64,000 nucleotides of DNA from Sarcophilus harrisii (GCF_902635505.1 NC_045428.1:228424107-228488106), one strand, 5' to 3'. Numbered from the stretch's first letter, positions 44,661-56,676 are shown. Numbers and translations are program-made. The notes: generated by a model not told the origin, from the letters alone.

Positions 44661-46599
44661 GTCCTGTGTGAATTTATTATATGCAAACAATTTTGAATGA
44701 CTATAAGAATTACCTGATACCTTATTATTTCCAAATCCTCTTATTTTAAAAAATATCACAACAGTAATCTCAAACTCATTTTGATATTTAAAGACCCTAA
44801 TTTAATAAAGTTAAATGCTTTTTAAATAAGGTTGTCTTTTTTAAAAAAAAAAAATAAGGCTAAAATAAGATGACTTTTGTTCAATTTTCAAACTATCATT
44901 TGGCAATGTGGGAACAGGGTTTGTCCTGAATGCAATAATTCAAGGGTGCTTATCATCCAGGTAACATTTAATTGTTTCCATATTTAAATAAAAAGATAAA
45001 GATTAAGCTGGTAGGATTATTCTCATTTAGAAAGTTTACTTGTCTTCTCACATAGAGAATTAGTGGATGGAAAGGAAATCAAGAGTATCATTGGGCTTAC
45101 AATGGCACCTTTTTTTTTTTTTTAACCTTAGAGAACATGCTTAGAGAAGCCCACAATTTATATAAGAAAAACAATTCTTCTGTTTCCTTCATTACAGATC
45201 ATGAAATATAATGGCCAATCTATTATCTATCTATCTATCCATACACATGTCTATAAAGCTTAAGAGATTATAGGGGGTAGGGTCTACTAAGTCATGTACT
45301 TTGTACAAGAATAGAATTTTTGGCATCTGTGACTATTAAGAAGTGATCAATGATTTTTTCTGGGGAATATACACAATATACATCTATATGAGCATGTATG
45401 CATGTGGATATATGTATGTACATATACACGTATATATCTATTCACAATATACACATACACATCCCCTTTTTATTTAACATCTTTATTCATCTTTGTTCCT
45501 TTCTACATCAATATCTTCATATCTATTACGAGCTTTCTCATTATTGTATATAACCGAAGAGAAAAATTCACTCTTCCCGTTAGCCTAGTTGTCATTGCCT
45601 ATGCTGGACATAGGCTTAATAAAAAGTTTGCATGAAAGTATGCAGTTCAGTAACTGGAGATCAATAATGATATGGACATTATAATAATATATATTAATAA
45701 TGATATGGAAATTATAGATACATTCTCCCAAAAAAGAAAATGGCAAAACTGGGAGGCAAATAAATGGAAACAGAAGGAAAAATAATGAAAAAAAAAAACA
45801 TGCTGAGATTTAAAGTACACAGAAGAGTTCTATAAAATAAGCCTACTGAGAAAACTAAATTAATTCCATTTTGTAATTGATTTTATTCTATACCAAGTAC
45901 AGATATTTTCTACAACTGCTTAAGTCAGGTTTCTTTGTCTTTGAGTTAAGTTCAGAAATTATAGGTTTCAAAGTTCAGGATTCCTCTCTGAGTTAAGTTT
46001 AAAAGTTCAGTTTCCCTATAAATCACTTCAATGAAAGGAAACTTCTCTCTCTCCCACTAGTTTTCCTTCAAAAAAAAAAAAAAAATCTGGTTCATTTTCC
46101 ATGTACCATCAACTAACTTTGCAGTTGGATGCTATCAATCATCAACAAGATGGAAGGAATAATAGGTACTAGTCCCCACATCCCTGATTTCCAAACAATT
46201 TCCAAACATCTATGATGCTTCTGACTTTGTAACCAATTATCTTGCTTTTTCCATCCTCCTATGTATGATGTAGCCTTGTAGTTTATTTTGGATGCTTCTC
46301 TTTTTGAATGTAAAAATGATCTGCCAGTTCTCATTGAGGGTCTTTTTGGTTTGCTGAGGAGTTAACGTTCCCTTTTATTGGTAACTGCTAGCCTTACCAT
46401 AAATAGAATGTGCTTAAAACTCTGTGCCTCAGTTTACCTTTATTTCAATTGTGATGGTACTAAAGTCAAAGATAGGATGTGAATGTATAATCTAATGACT
46501 ATATGCTTTCTTGAAAAACATCACAGAAAAAGGAAATCACAATGCCATACTTTAAAAATGTCACATACTCAAATGAGGTGTATTTTCATAAATTCAGAA
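44661..46599. other. Unassigned 1.9-kb stretch
   Basis: Low-complexity spots (poly-T near 45110, ATCT units near 45225, TA/CA near 45375-45460, poly-A near 46070) but no family I can name. A pair of similar blocks, gagttaagttcagaaatt and gagttaagtttaaaagttca, lies at 45942-46003. Confidence 0.4.
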
Positions 46600-49090
46600 T
46601 TTGTTCCAATAATATAGATTACAACTCATTCATGCCTATCTATCTTGTATAGCTTTTGTCCATGTTTTCCAAAAATTTCATCATAGGGGATCCACCCAAA
46701 ATTATGGGGGCCTTTGTCAATTTTTCCTGACACTTTGGATGTCTGCCTGTCATCCTCTACTCTTGCTATATGACCAGCCCATCTTCTCTTTCTGTCATAC
46801 AATTCCTTGATAACATTCTTTATTCCTTCTCTTCTTATGATCTCCTTATTATGTGCTGTACTCTATTCTTAACTATCATGAACCTTGTCATTACCTCGTC
46901 TTTAGAAACAGTGATATTCCTAGTCTTACTACTAACATAGTAACATTGGTTAAATGCTTTTTATTGAAAAGGTGGGTCTTTGCTGTTATGGGAAGCTCAG
47001 AGTCAATAAAAATGTTTTGCAATTTCCTAAAACAATCCAGACCATTCTTCCTTTTTTCAACTCTGGGCCAAGCTCATTATCCATCTTTATTATCCACTCT
47101 AGTGCTTTATCCATTTGGTCCTTCCTGTGTGGAAATATGTGCAGATCTCGGAAAGGAAGTTTTATAATATCTTGAGACATGATGCAATCAAAACAATTCA
47201 TCTTCACCATACACAAGAAATTCTCCTGATCTTTGTGTTAGCTCTTCATCACATCAGTGAATACTTTTGGTATTGCTTTATGCTTTATGCTTCATCTGAT
47301 ATTTATTATCTAAGGTTGATTGCTTACGGCTATTTATATCTTTTGTTACATTTTCTAACAAATCTTTATTAATTTTATGGATCTTAGATATCTTGTAAAA
47401 GAATTTGTATGGTAGCATTTTGTTCTACTAGGTAGAATACTTTTTCATAACCAGCAACAAGTCCAATGGAATGTTATATTATCTACATTTTTCAGTCAGA
47501 ACTGATAAGGTAAGAATGTGGCTCATTGCTCAGTGTCATTCCTGAAATTCTGCTTGTTCCCTACTAATACTCTCCTAAAAATGCTCCCACCTAGTGTACA
47601 GATGACCCTCATAGATATTTTATGTATTAGAGGAGATTAGATATATAGGTTGGTAGTTGCTGATATTTTTTCAGTGGGTTTTTTTGTTTTTGTCTTTTGG
47701 AATCAGTAAAATCCAAGATTTTTCCCTAAGCTTTAGTTATCTTCTTTTATTTTTTTAAAATTTTAGATATCTTGTAAATTAGTTTCTCAGTGCCTTCACA
47801 ATTGTATTGCTTCCAGCAGAAATATCCTATATAGATATTTAATGCAATCAGCTGCTTTCCCTGTCTTTGTTCTCTTTAGTGATATTTCTCTCATTGTGTA
47901 AGCACCTTAGGGATGGTGATAATAAGGTTCAAGTGTATGGTTCCTCTATCCATATAAAGAAAGGAATTTGTTGTCATAGTTTTTTTTTTTTTTCAAATAC
48001 TTTCCATTTTTTTCTATTTATAATCACCATTCCATTTTTATCTTTAAATTCCCTTAGGATGATCCTGCTTTAGATAGACATTTTGTTAAGTTTCCCTTAG
48101 ATAACTTTATGCTCTATACCTTCTTCTTGTTTTATGAAATGAGAATATTCACGTTCATTGATCATTCCTCTTTAAAAGCTTTTATAGTGGCTTATTTTCT
48201 TTTTTTTTTTTTCTTTTTTTTTTTTTTATTTAATAGCCTTTAATTTACAGGATATATACATGGGTAACTTTACAGCATTAACAATTGCCAAACCTCTTGT
48301 TCCAATTTTTCACCTCTTACCCCCCCCCACCCCCTCCCCTAAATGGCAGGATGACCAGTAGATGTTAAATATATTAAAATATAACTTAGATACACAATAA
48401 GTATACATGACCACAACATTATTTTGCTGTACAAAAAGAATCAGACTCTGAATTATTGTACAATTAGCTTGTGAAGGAAATCAAAGATGCAGGTGTGCAT
48501 AAATATAGGGACTGGGAATTCAATGTAATGGTTTTTAGTCATCTCCCAGAGTTCTTTTTCTGGGTATAGCTAGTTCAGTTCATTACTGCTCCATTAGAAA
48601 TGATTTGGTTGATCTCGTTGCTGAGGATGGCCTGATCTATCAGGACTGGTCATCATCTAGTATTGTTGTTGAAGTATATAATGATCTCCTGGTCCTGCTC
48701 ATTTCACTTAGCATCAGTTCGTGTAAGTCTCTCCAGGCCTTTCTGAAATCATCCTGTTGGTCATTTCTTACAGAACAGTAATATTCCATAATTTTCATAT
48801 ACCACAATTTATTCAGCCATTCTCCAACTGATGGACATCCATTCAGTTTCCAGTTTCTAGCCACTACAAAAAGGGCTGTATAATGGCTTATTTTCTACCC
48901 TACCTTCAGCATCTATATCTCTCTTAATTTGGCAAAAGAGTCAAATGTTTGTTAAAGCACTTTTGGGGCTCCTTTGGATTTTTTGTTATAACAATTAATT
49001 TATATTGATTTAACTTCTGGATGAAATTATTATAGTTTTTAATCAATGTAATTTTTGTTGTTTATTTCCTATTTTTAAATTTTCCATAAA
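46600..49090 (-). mobile_element. RTE-clade LINE relic, split by an L1
   Basis: Read on the minus strand from right to left, fragments match RTE ORF2 in order. TKTGKAAD near 47880 is the KTGKAxGPD motif. REQAEFQE near 47560 is REQAGFRK. EKCR-YNIPLDLLLVM near 47475 precedes the FDSVE region. KLQNIFIDSELPITAKTHLF near 46980 is the KLRDIFKSKLPI region. RRRWAGHIARVEDDRQT near 46760 is the C-terminal motif. Several frames and stops are needed, so it is long dead. The unit resumes right of the L1 at 48897. Confidence 0.8.
48201..48878 (-). mobile_element. L1 3' end inserted in the RTE relic
   Basis: T-rich start, the L1 3' UTR, then ORF2p C-terminus readable on the minus strand as KLWYMKIMEYYCSVRNDQQ and WRDLHELMLSEMSRTRRSL. 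The 18-bp duplication tatagtggcttattttct / tataatggcttattttct lies at 48183-48200 and 48879-48896, with one mismatch. 5'-truncated at 678 bp. The ORF of 74 codons is the end of ORF2p. Confidence 0.95.
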
Positions 49091-49639
49091 CTGTTTTAAG
49101 ACATCAGGCTAAAGATCCAGAAATAGTGGAAGGAAACAGCAAATTATAAAACCCTATTTAAGGGGTCCAATAAAGGCTTTGAGTAGAAAATGATACTTGA
49201 GCTGCATCTTTAATGGCAAAAAAAAAAAAAAGGATTATATGAAATAATAAGAAAGATAATAAAAAAGAAATTAACAAAAGTACATGATTATTTTAATAAT
49301 ATACAAAAGGTTTTTTTTATCTTAAAAGAAGAAATGTGGAAAGGTCCTTTAATATCTATAATGTGATAAAAACCATATGTTTAAAGATAAGAACTAAATT
49401 TTTTTTGCAACTAAGAAATAATAGAAGCTTTCCTAGATTAAAGGGGGTAAAACAAGTATAGTCTCTTTCACCCCTGATATCTGACATTTCTAAAAATTAT
49501 AGTTACAGCAGTGAAAAAAGAGAATAAAACTGGAGGTTTTGCACAAAAAAAATCAGCAAAAATGAGAAAAAAATCTAACTTCAATCTGTTTTGTCTCTCC
49601 TTTAAAAAAAATCCATAGATTATAACATCATCCCAACCT
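49091..49639. other. No recognisable feature
   Basis: A faint antisense L2 block near 49188-49222; otherwise unassigned. Confidence 0.35.
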
Positions 49640-50816
49640 ATCTTCCTATGAACTCTTCTTGCCTCCATTTCTTCTCATCTAATTCAGTTCTTAACACTCT
49701 GCAGCCGGGTTTCTAACCATATAATTCACCAAAATTTAGTCTTTCTAAAGTTACCAACAAACTTCTAACTTTCAAATTTGATGATTTTTTTTTCAACTCT
49801 GATCTTTCTTGATTTCTCTATAGCATTTGACTCTTGACTACTCTCTCTTTCCTTCATGGATTTTCATGATACTAGTTTCTCCTGATTCTTCTTCTATTTC
49901 CATCTCAATCTTCTTTGCTGTTTTAACAATTACTCCATTACTCCAGTTGGTATTCCTCAAGCTTCTGTCTTAGACCCTCTTCTATTCTTACTCTATATTA
50001 TTGGTTACTTCAATTCTCAAATTGCTAAAAATTATCATTTCCATACAGATGACTCTCAGATACACATATTCACTGCCTCTCAAGTTCCTTTCTAGTATTA
50101 CAAATTGCTTATTGGTTGTGTCAAATTGGATGTCCCAAAGATATTTTAAACACGTTTAAAATTGAACTGAAAATCTTGGATCTAAATTTTCTGTAAAAAT
50201 TGCACACCATCTTTACACTGTTTCAGGGTTTAATCTCAGTATATTTTCAGTTCTTCACTCTCCCTCCCTCCACATGTCCAAACTGTTTCTGAATCTTGCC
50301 ATTTTTATATTCACAATATCTCTTGCAACTGACCATTTCTTTTCCCTCTATCACTTTAATTAAGGCCTCACCACCCCATGCTTTTGTTATTGAAACAACC
50401 TTCTAATTTACTTCCCTTCTTTAATTCCTTCCCTTCCTTTTACTACTCCAGTCCATTTTACATCCTGAGGGGCCAAAGTGATTTTTAAGTGCATCTTTGA
50501 CTGTCTGATTCTCCTATTCAGCTAATTTCAATGGCTTCCTATTGCTTTTAGAATAAAATATAAAATATGTTTAACTTTTAAAACTCTACTCAATCTAGTC
50601 CAAATTTACTTTTTAAGTCTTAGGAAATAAGACTTCTCTCTTGAAATCTGTGATTTAGAAAATCTAAACTTCACTCTGTTCCTCAACTCATGTCATTCCA
50701 TTTTTTCATCTCTGCATCTTTGTACCAGCTGTCCTCCATGTTTTGAATATGCTCCCTCCTTATCCTACCTCATAATGTCCTTTTTCTTTTAAGGTACAGC
50801 TAAAGTACCATATTCT

Positions 50817-51635
50817 TTTTAACTATATGTGTGTGTATTCTAATTTTATTTATTTTGTTAAACATTTCCCAATTACATTTTTTCCTGAGTGTTTTATTTT
50901 CCCCAGTTACATGTAAAATGATTTTAATATTTGTATTTAAAACTTTGAGTTCCAGATTCTTTTCTGGCTCCTGTAAATCATGTAAAACTGTAATGGGCTG
51001 AAGCTTGAGTTGATGCACTGAGGTCCCAAGCACATGAGGCTAAATAGTAATTGGACCATACTCTATTAATATATATGCTTGGAGAAAGAATGGCCCCCGC
51101 CCACTCTTTGTGCAAGTCCTGATGTGTTGTATAAGAAATGATGATTTTGGTAGGTGGAGGCAGAGGGACAGGAAGAGAGGCGGGGAGAGAAGGCTGGCTG
51201 GCTTCTGGTTGGGCTGGGTTCTTGACTCAGCTGCACACATTGCGATCGTGAACCCCCTTTCACCTCCTATCCCCCTTCACCTCTGATCCTTCTTCACCTC
51301 TACTGAGAATAAAGATTGAAGATTTTCCCTTAACCTGAATTCCTGACTCAGGCTGATTTTAAAATATGCGGTCATCACATAAAACATTTCCATAAAATTC
51401 ATGTTGTGAAAAAAAAACAAAACCACAGATTCCATCCCCCTCAAAAAAAAAAAAAAAAAAAAAAAACCACTTCAAGAATAAAAAAGTTTTAAAAATATGA
51501 TTCAACCTGTGCTCATACACAGTGTATAGATAACATTTTTCATCATAAGCCCTTCAAAGTTTTGTTGGGTCACTGTATTGCTGAGAATAATCAAGTCATT
51601 CACAGTTGCTCATTTTATAATTTGCTGTTACTTTT
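50817..51635 (-). mobile_element. L1 3' UTR fragment inside L2, split by an LTR
   Basis: Antisense L1 3' UTR: aacatttcccaattacattt, cccagttacatgtaaaatga, then right of the LTR aaaacatttccataaaattc, tagataacatttttcatcat and catagttgct-like end. The L2 sequence aaagtaccatattct (50802-50816) recurs as aaagtgctatcttct (51636-51650), a 15-bp duplication with three mismatches. Confidence 0.75.
50989..51379 (+). mobile_element. Solo LTR of an endogenous retrovirus (fossil)
   Basis: The 391-bp element runs TG to CA and has a perfect 6-bp duplication, taaaac, at 50983-50988 and 51380-51385. It has a TATA-like region near 51066 and an AATAAA at about 51308, both on the plus strand, and is clearly GC-richer than its AT-rich host. 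No internal retroviral genes adjoin it. The 6-bp duplication suggests a class II (ERVK-like) family. It sits inside an L1 that sits inside an L2, so it is the youngest layer here. Confidence 0.85.
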
Positions 51636-51924
51636 AAAGTGCTATCTTCTGAATGAAATTTTTTCTGATTCCTCTAAGTGCTAGAATCTGCTTCCTCAAA
51701 CTATGCTGCATTTGTATGTGTACACATATATAACATATCATTCTCTTTATATATATGCTTATAGTATCTTTATATGAATTTATTATATTTTTCATTAGAA
51801 GCAGAATGCAGGTTCATTATAAATAGGGATTATTTCACTCTTTATACTTGTATCTCAGGTAGCTGACATAATGTCTGATACACAGTAAATGCTTAATAAA
51901 TATTGTTGATGAATTGATTTCAAC

Positions 51925-52430
51925 TTATGGATGACATGATGCTCTGCCTAGAAAACCCTGGAGAATTTGCAAAAGAAACTGAGATGATTCAAAGCTTCAC
52001 CAAGGTAGCAGTTATTGTTTAGTTTCAGTCATGTCCAAGTTTTCATGATTTCATTTGGGGTTTTCTTTGGCATTTCCTTCTCCTGCTCATTTTTTAGAGG
52101 AGGAAACAGGATTAAGTGACTTGACCAGAGTCACATAGCTAGTAAATATCTGAAGTCAGATTTGTACTTAGGTTCTCCTAATTTCAGATTCAGATCTCCA
52201 CCTCTGTGCCAAGGTAGTAGGACATCATAAATCTATGAAAATCATCAGGATTTCTATACAATACTAAAAACCAAGAAAAATTATAATAAGCAAAGTTCCA
52301 TTCATAGTGATTTCAAGTGGACAAATGTATAAATGCAAAAAAATATATGGAAGTTAACTTGCCATGATGACACATGTAAGATCCATTTTGTAAAAATACA
52401 AAATATTCTGTGGCCAAGGAATTTTGCTGT
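51925..52430 (+). mobile_element. L1 ORF2 fragment (RT palm region)
   Basis: Sense L1: frame reading YMDDMMLCLENPGEFAKE-like matches the FADDMIVYLENPKDS region around the catalytic Asp pair of L1 reverse transcriptase. After a MAR1 it resumes with KV-GHHKSMKIIRISIQY and KVPFIVISSGQMYKCKKI-like segments. Broken and short. Confidence 0.75.
52009..52208 (-). mobile_element. MAR1-type CORE-SINE inside L1 ORF2
   Basis: Antisense: tttagtttcagtcatgtcca, atttcatttggggttttctt, gtgacttgaccagagtcaca. The 9-bp target duplication ccaaggtag lies at 52000-52008 and 52209-52217. Confidence 0.9.
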
Positions 52431-53859
52431 TGTTCTGTGGCTGTCAGATTTTATTTCCTAGTTCTAGCTTAAGAGGTTGTCTCATTTTCCTCCACAGAGC
52501 TATTGCCTTCATTCCTCATTCCCAACTTTAAATCCCACCTTAGTTCAAGAGTCCTTAGGCACTTATTAATGTTTCATGGTTGTCATCATTTCCCAGAGAA
52601 AAAAGGATTTCCTCAATCTTTTTCTTTTTCCTCCATTCCTCATACTAATAAATATTCCCCATACACCTTTAGACTACAGAATTCTGGGGCCTTTTCCTGC
52701 CATCTTCAACATATTCATTGCAGTATACATAAAATAGAGAGGAATCTAGAAGAATATCTGACATATGAATGGATCCCTTAAATAAGATTAATAGAAAAAC
52801 ATGGGCAGAGTTTATTCTAGATAAGACAACTTGGATGGATTGTAATCTGAATCAATGGAAACAGCATCCACATGAATCCATAAAAGAATACAAGTATTTA
52901 TTATGATCCTCATCAGCTCACATAAAGTATTGGTTAAAAATATTATTATTTTTAGAACCTGGCATTTTCTGCAATCTCCTCCACCTGCAAAATTTTTAAA
53001 AAAAGGGAAATTTGGGAAGACAACATAGCCTTACACAGCAACCACTAACCTCCTAAATTTCTATTTGTGGAAAGATTAAACTACACATAATGTTTGAAGC
53101 TACCACTCTGGAGTGGTGTTTCTAGCAAAGCACAAGCTCATTCCCAGTACTGACTGCCCACACAGTAATTAGGTAGTGATTAAAATTATTTTTGAAGGAA
53201 AGAATTGGGAAAGAGTGCCTCTATGCACCCTTTCAGTGATTAGATATTGATGACTAGAAAGGGAATAGATACTTCTTTTTATCAATCAAACTTCTAATCT
53301 TGGCCATCTTTTCAGCCATACATTCTAGACTTTAGGCCCTTTATCATCTGTGTCCCCCTCCTTCAGGCACATTTCAGTGTCCTTTCTGACAGAAAGATTA
53401 CCATGGATAGGGCTCATTCCAATTGTAATATCATGATGAAGAGGCTAAAAGATTCTGCAAATTCAGTCAGTTCTTGATCTACCTGTCAAGCAGAGATATG
53501 GCAGAGAAGGGCCACAGAAGCTCTGAACTGGACCCTTTTTGGAAAATCTGATGGACAGGAGTGTTTTACCTCAAAAACGGGGAAAAAATGAAAAGCAAAA
53601 AAGCAGTTGCAAAAAAATCTTGGAGAGAAACTCACTTGAGTGAAGCCACCCTAGAGGCAAGTACTTAAGGATGAAGTTGGAAGAAAGAAAACAAACAGAA
53701 AAAAAAAGATGGAAAAGAGCCACAGCAATTTTTAAAATAACAAATTATTTTCAAAGCTAAAGCTTCTGGAGAGACCATATTTGGACTCCAACACCACAGG
53801 CTTGGAAATGCTTCTTGAGGAAGTCAAAGGGCACTGAAAAAAACAAAGACAGGAAAGAA
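52431..53859. other. Unassigned 1.4-kb stretch
   Basis: No named repeat. A 92-codon plus ORF at 52503 has no motif. The right part (53480-53860) may belong to the 5' portion of the RTE that follows, but I cannot show it. Confidence 0.4.
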
Positions 53860-54219
53860 ATAGCTAGACTATACTGAGGATATACAAAGAAGATAAGTGC
53901 TGGAGGCAACATAATTTGAGGCTGTTGAAGGATTGGTTGTTAAAATAATTGAAGGAAAGGAAGATATCAAAAGCATGGAAAAATTATTGGATCTTATTAT
54001 CAACACAAAAAAAGATATAATTGAGAGAACATGAATAGTTACCAATTCATAAGCCTGCTTTCCCATCTATGTGAAATTTTTATGAGTGTACACATAGAAA
54101 TTCATCATGGTTATCATTAATAGGGGTATTAAGAGAAATGGGTTTTCCCAGACAATATTGCACAAGACCACATCTTTATAATCATCCAATTTGATTGAAA
54201 GTTATTTTTAAGCTTGTTT

Positions 54220-54749
54220 GTATCACAGACTTCTTTGGAAGTTTGATAAAACCAATGCCTTTCTTCTCATAATATTGTATTTAAATGTATAAATTAAAAT
54301 ATAAAGAATTACAAAGGAAATCCAGGAATGGTGGTATACATTTATAATTCCTGCTACTGTGAAAACTGAAGTTGGTGGACAGCTTGAGTTTGGGAGTCCA
54401 GGGCTGTCATAGGGCTGCAGACAATCAGGTGAGTCCATATTAAGTCTAGCATCAATATGGTAAGCTATCCTCTCCTGACTTCACCCCTGCTGGGAGTCAC
54501 TAGTCTGCCTACTGAGAGTCTGAGCCAGCTCAGGTCAGAAAGGCAGCTGGTTAAACTTTTTGTGTTGATCACTGCTGGGGTTGGGTCTGTGAGTGGCTGC
54601 TAAATGGGTGAATTAGGGAGACACAATCTTCAAAACAAATAAACATAACAACAAACCCCAAGGAAATCAATTATATTTAAATAGCTATCAAACTATGAAA
54701 TAAAAATAAAACAATTTTATGGACCATAATTTGAGAATACTCATTATAG
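54220..54749 (+). mobile_element. hAT-Charlie-like fragment, split by 7SL
   Basis: tcacagacttctttggaagt, aatattgtatttaaatgtat, aattacaaaggaaatc, then after the 7SL copy aattatatttaaatagctat, caattttatggaccataatt, tgagaatact. The end resembles the tttgagaaccactg terminus of mammalian Charlie-type elements. Family call is tentative. Confidence 0.5.
54323..54659 (+). pseudogene. Full-length 7SL RNA retropseudogene
   Basis: The copy covers the whole SRP RNA: 5' Alu-like domain (caggaatggtggtatacat, cttgagtttgggagtcca), S domain (tctagcatcaatatggtaag, gagccagctcaggtcagaaa, ggcagctggttaaa, ttgatcactgctgggg) and 3' Alu-like strand (tgtgagtggctgctaaatgg, agggagacacaat), followed by an A-rich tail. 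A perfect 9-bp duplication, aaggaaatc, lies at 54314-54322 and 54660-54668, so it arrived by LINE-type retroposition. It is too diverged to be the active gene. Confidence 0.88.
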
Positions 54750-54944
54750 AACAGGACTTCTTAAACTTTTTCCCCTTGCAACTCTTTTTTGCCAGAGAAA
54801 TTTTTACACATCCCTAGATATGTAGGTATGTAAAATAAGTATACAAATCAAACATTTACTGATAATAAATCATAATTTTGCAAACCCCCACATTCAGTTT
54901 TATAACCCCATATGAGGTAGCAAGGCATAGTTTAAGAAGCTTTG
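54750..54944. mobile_element. Short non-autonomous hAT-like element
   Basis: Ends are inverted: cttcttaaact near the left and agtttaagaag at the right. The 8-bp flanks cattatag (54742-54749) and ttatatag (54945-54952) agree at six positions, as expected for an old hAT duplication. Length 195 bp with no coding capacity. It inserted next to or into the Charlie-like fragment. Confidence 0.7.
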
Positions 54945-55589
54945 TTATATAGAATCAAAGTTTATTGTATTGCTCACTGATATACCCTCCAATAAAGCAT
55001 ATCGCTATATATTTTTCATAATTATACTATATATTATACTTTTTATTATATTTATATTATATACATAATTATACTATATATTCATAAAATTTCTTGAAAT
55101 TTAAAACCATAGAGATTACCTTGTTTGAGATGACCTTCTGATTATTAATATTGAACAAGGCATACAATATGGAGACATGTTTGGAAAAACCTATCACAGG
55201 GGAGATTCTCTATATGATCAGGCTTTCTTAGTGCTCTTCTTTGTGAATGACATATTGATTCCACCAAGCAATGGAACACTGCAGAGCTTCTTAAATGAGA
55301 TCAATAACTATTCAAAATACTTTGAATTATTCACATAAGAAAAAGGATGGTGAATTGCTATCCAGATTATACTAAGTAATTTGATGGACAATTTATAGGG
55401 CTAATTCATCAGTATAGATCTCTTAAAAGCATATACTACAACTGAATTGGGCTCAAAACTGAACAGAATGAGGGGAGTAGACTTGGTTACTTTTGAGAAA
55501 CAGCAAAATTATTTTGTTGACTGTAACCTTCTTCCTGAAACAAAGGAAGAAAGTCTTCCTGTGTTTTTAATGGCCCATAAAGAAACTAA

Positions 55590-55745
55590 AGAGTGTTCTA
55601 TTAGCTCCACTCATCTGCTAGTGCCTCCCTCTTTTCTCTCCCTATTATCTTGCATTTAAAGAGTATGGAATGTAAGCCCCTTGAAGAATAGGACTATTAC
55701 CCCCTCCCTTTTTTTTTTTTTTTTTAACTTTATTTCCTTGGAGCT
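55590..55745 (+). mobile_element. L2 3' terminal fragment
   Basis: ctattatcttgcatttaaag, gaatgtaagccccttgaaga, ataggactatta, then a T run and ctttatttccttggagctta. Confidence 0.6.
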
Positions 55746-56039
55746 TAGACTACATTGCTCTTGAAGGCAGTTTTGAAATTGTGTGATTCTTTCATTGATC
55801 AAAATTTTGTAATGACAATTTCTACCTTCTTTCCTTTCCCCTACTTTATTTATTTCATTAATTTGTTTTTACCTTCTTTAAGTAACCTGATCTACACAAG
55901 TCAAGATGCAGAGTCTACTTTCTATCAGAAGTTTGATCACTTCTGATACTTTCTGGAATGATCACCATTCTGACTACTAAGGATAGTTAGGACAAACAAA
56001 ACAAAGATCTAATTCCCTGACTCACTGTCCCTTTGGTCT
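55746..56039. other. No recognisable feature
   Basis: Unassigned. A 63-codon ORF at 55755 has no motif. Confidence 0.35.
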
Positions 56040-56345
56040 TAAAGAAACTTGATGATGCAGTGGATACAACTTTAGATCCAGAATAGAAAGACCTAAATTC
56101 AAATTTGACCTTATATATTTACTGTGTGACCTTAAGCAAGTCATTCAACCTCTCAGTTTCCTCAAATGCACACTGAGGATAATAGCACCTACCTCACAAA
56201 ATCAAGAGAATCAAGTGAAGTAATATTTGCAAAGTACCTGATGCAGAGTAGGTGTTATACAAATACTGCTTTCATTATTATAAAATATTTGTAAAATACT
56301 TAGTAAAAGGACTGGTACATAGTTGGTATTTAATAAATGCTTATT
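56040..56345 (+). mobile_element. MIR-type SINE, full length
   Basis: Head ttgatgatgcagtggataca, core tttactgtgtgaccttaagc, gaggataatagcacctacct, then ttagtaaaaggactggtaca and tttaataaatgc at the end. Confidence 0.8.
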
Positions 56346-56641
56346 CCTTTCCCATATTTTTTTTTTTTTTCTCCACAGATCTGTAGAGACTTCTCCTTGG
56401 AGATCTTTTAACAGTCAAGATTTTCAATTATTGATTAAGTTGAAATAGGGATTCTTAGTTGGATATGGCTAGGTCTGAAAGTACTCTGGGATCCCTCCTT
56501 AAACAGATGGCTCCCTAATGTCCTGAAATTTTCCTGCATTAAAGTTTTAAAAAATTGATAAAGTTGTAATTATCAATTGTTTATCACATATGAGTAACTA
56601 ACTGCACTAAATGTTTTCTTACTGTTTGTAGGATAAAGCTG

Positions 56642-56643
<2 letters not shown>
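56346..56643. other. No recognisable feature
   Basis: Unassigned between the MIR and a TG array. Confidence 0.35.

Positions 56644-56674
<31 letters not shown>
56644..56674. repeat. (TG)n microsatellite
   Basis: About 15 TG units. Confidence 0.95.

Positions 56675-56676
<2 letters not shown>

Larger units (their letters stand above)
49640..51930 (+). mobile_element. L2 LINE relic, about 1.45 kb net
   Basis: Sense L2: ccagttggtattcctcaagc (GVPQGSV), cattaccat-type block at ttatcatttccatacagatg (YHLYADDSQ), ggcttcctattgcttttaga, then after an L1 gtgctatcttctgaatgaaa, gattcctctaagtgctagaa and terminus atgtctgatacacagtaaat, gcttaataaatattgttga. It is the oldest layer of a three-level nest. Confidence 0.78.
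53860..55560 (+). mobile_element. RTE-clade LINE relic, split by hAT elements
   Basis: Plus-strand fragments match RTE ORF2 in order. aagtgctggaggcaacataa is LQAGGNI. ggaaggaaagg-type sequence near 53950 leads to ISKAWKNYWILL (SWK-xxxILL). ccaattcataagcctgcttt is SYRPICLL. gaaatgggttttcccagaca follows. Right of the insertions, DSLYDQAFLVLFFVNDILIP near 55210 corresponds to the FADDIVLI palm, then NEINNYSKYFEL and ELGSKLNRMRGVDLVTFEK near 55450. Several frame changes and stops; inactive. Confidence 0.78.

Noticed and set aside
48640-48864. 74-codon minus ORF with WYMKIMEYYCS and WRDLHELMLSE as a host gene
   Set aside because: It is the C-terminus of L1 ORF2p in a 5'-truncated insertion with an 18-bp target duplication.
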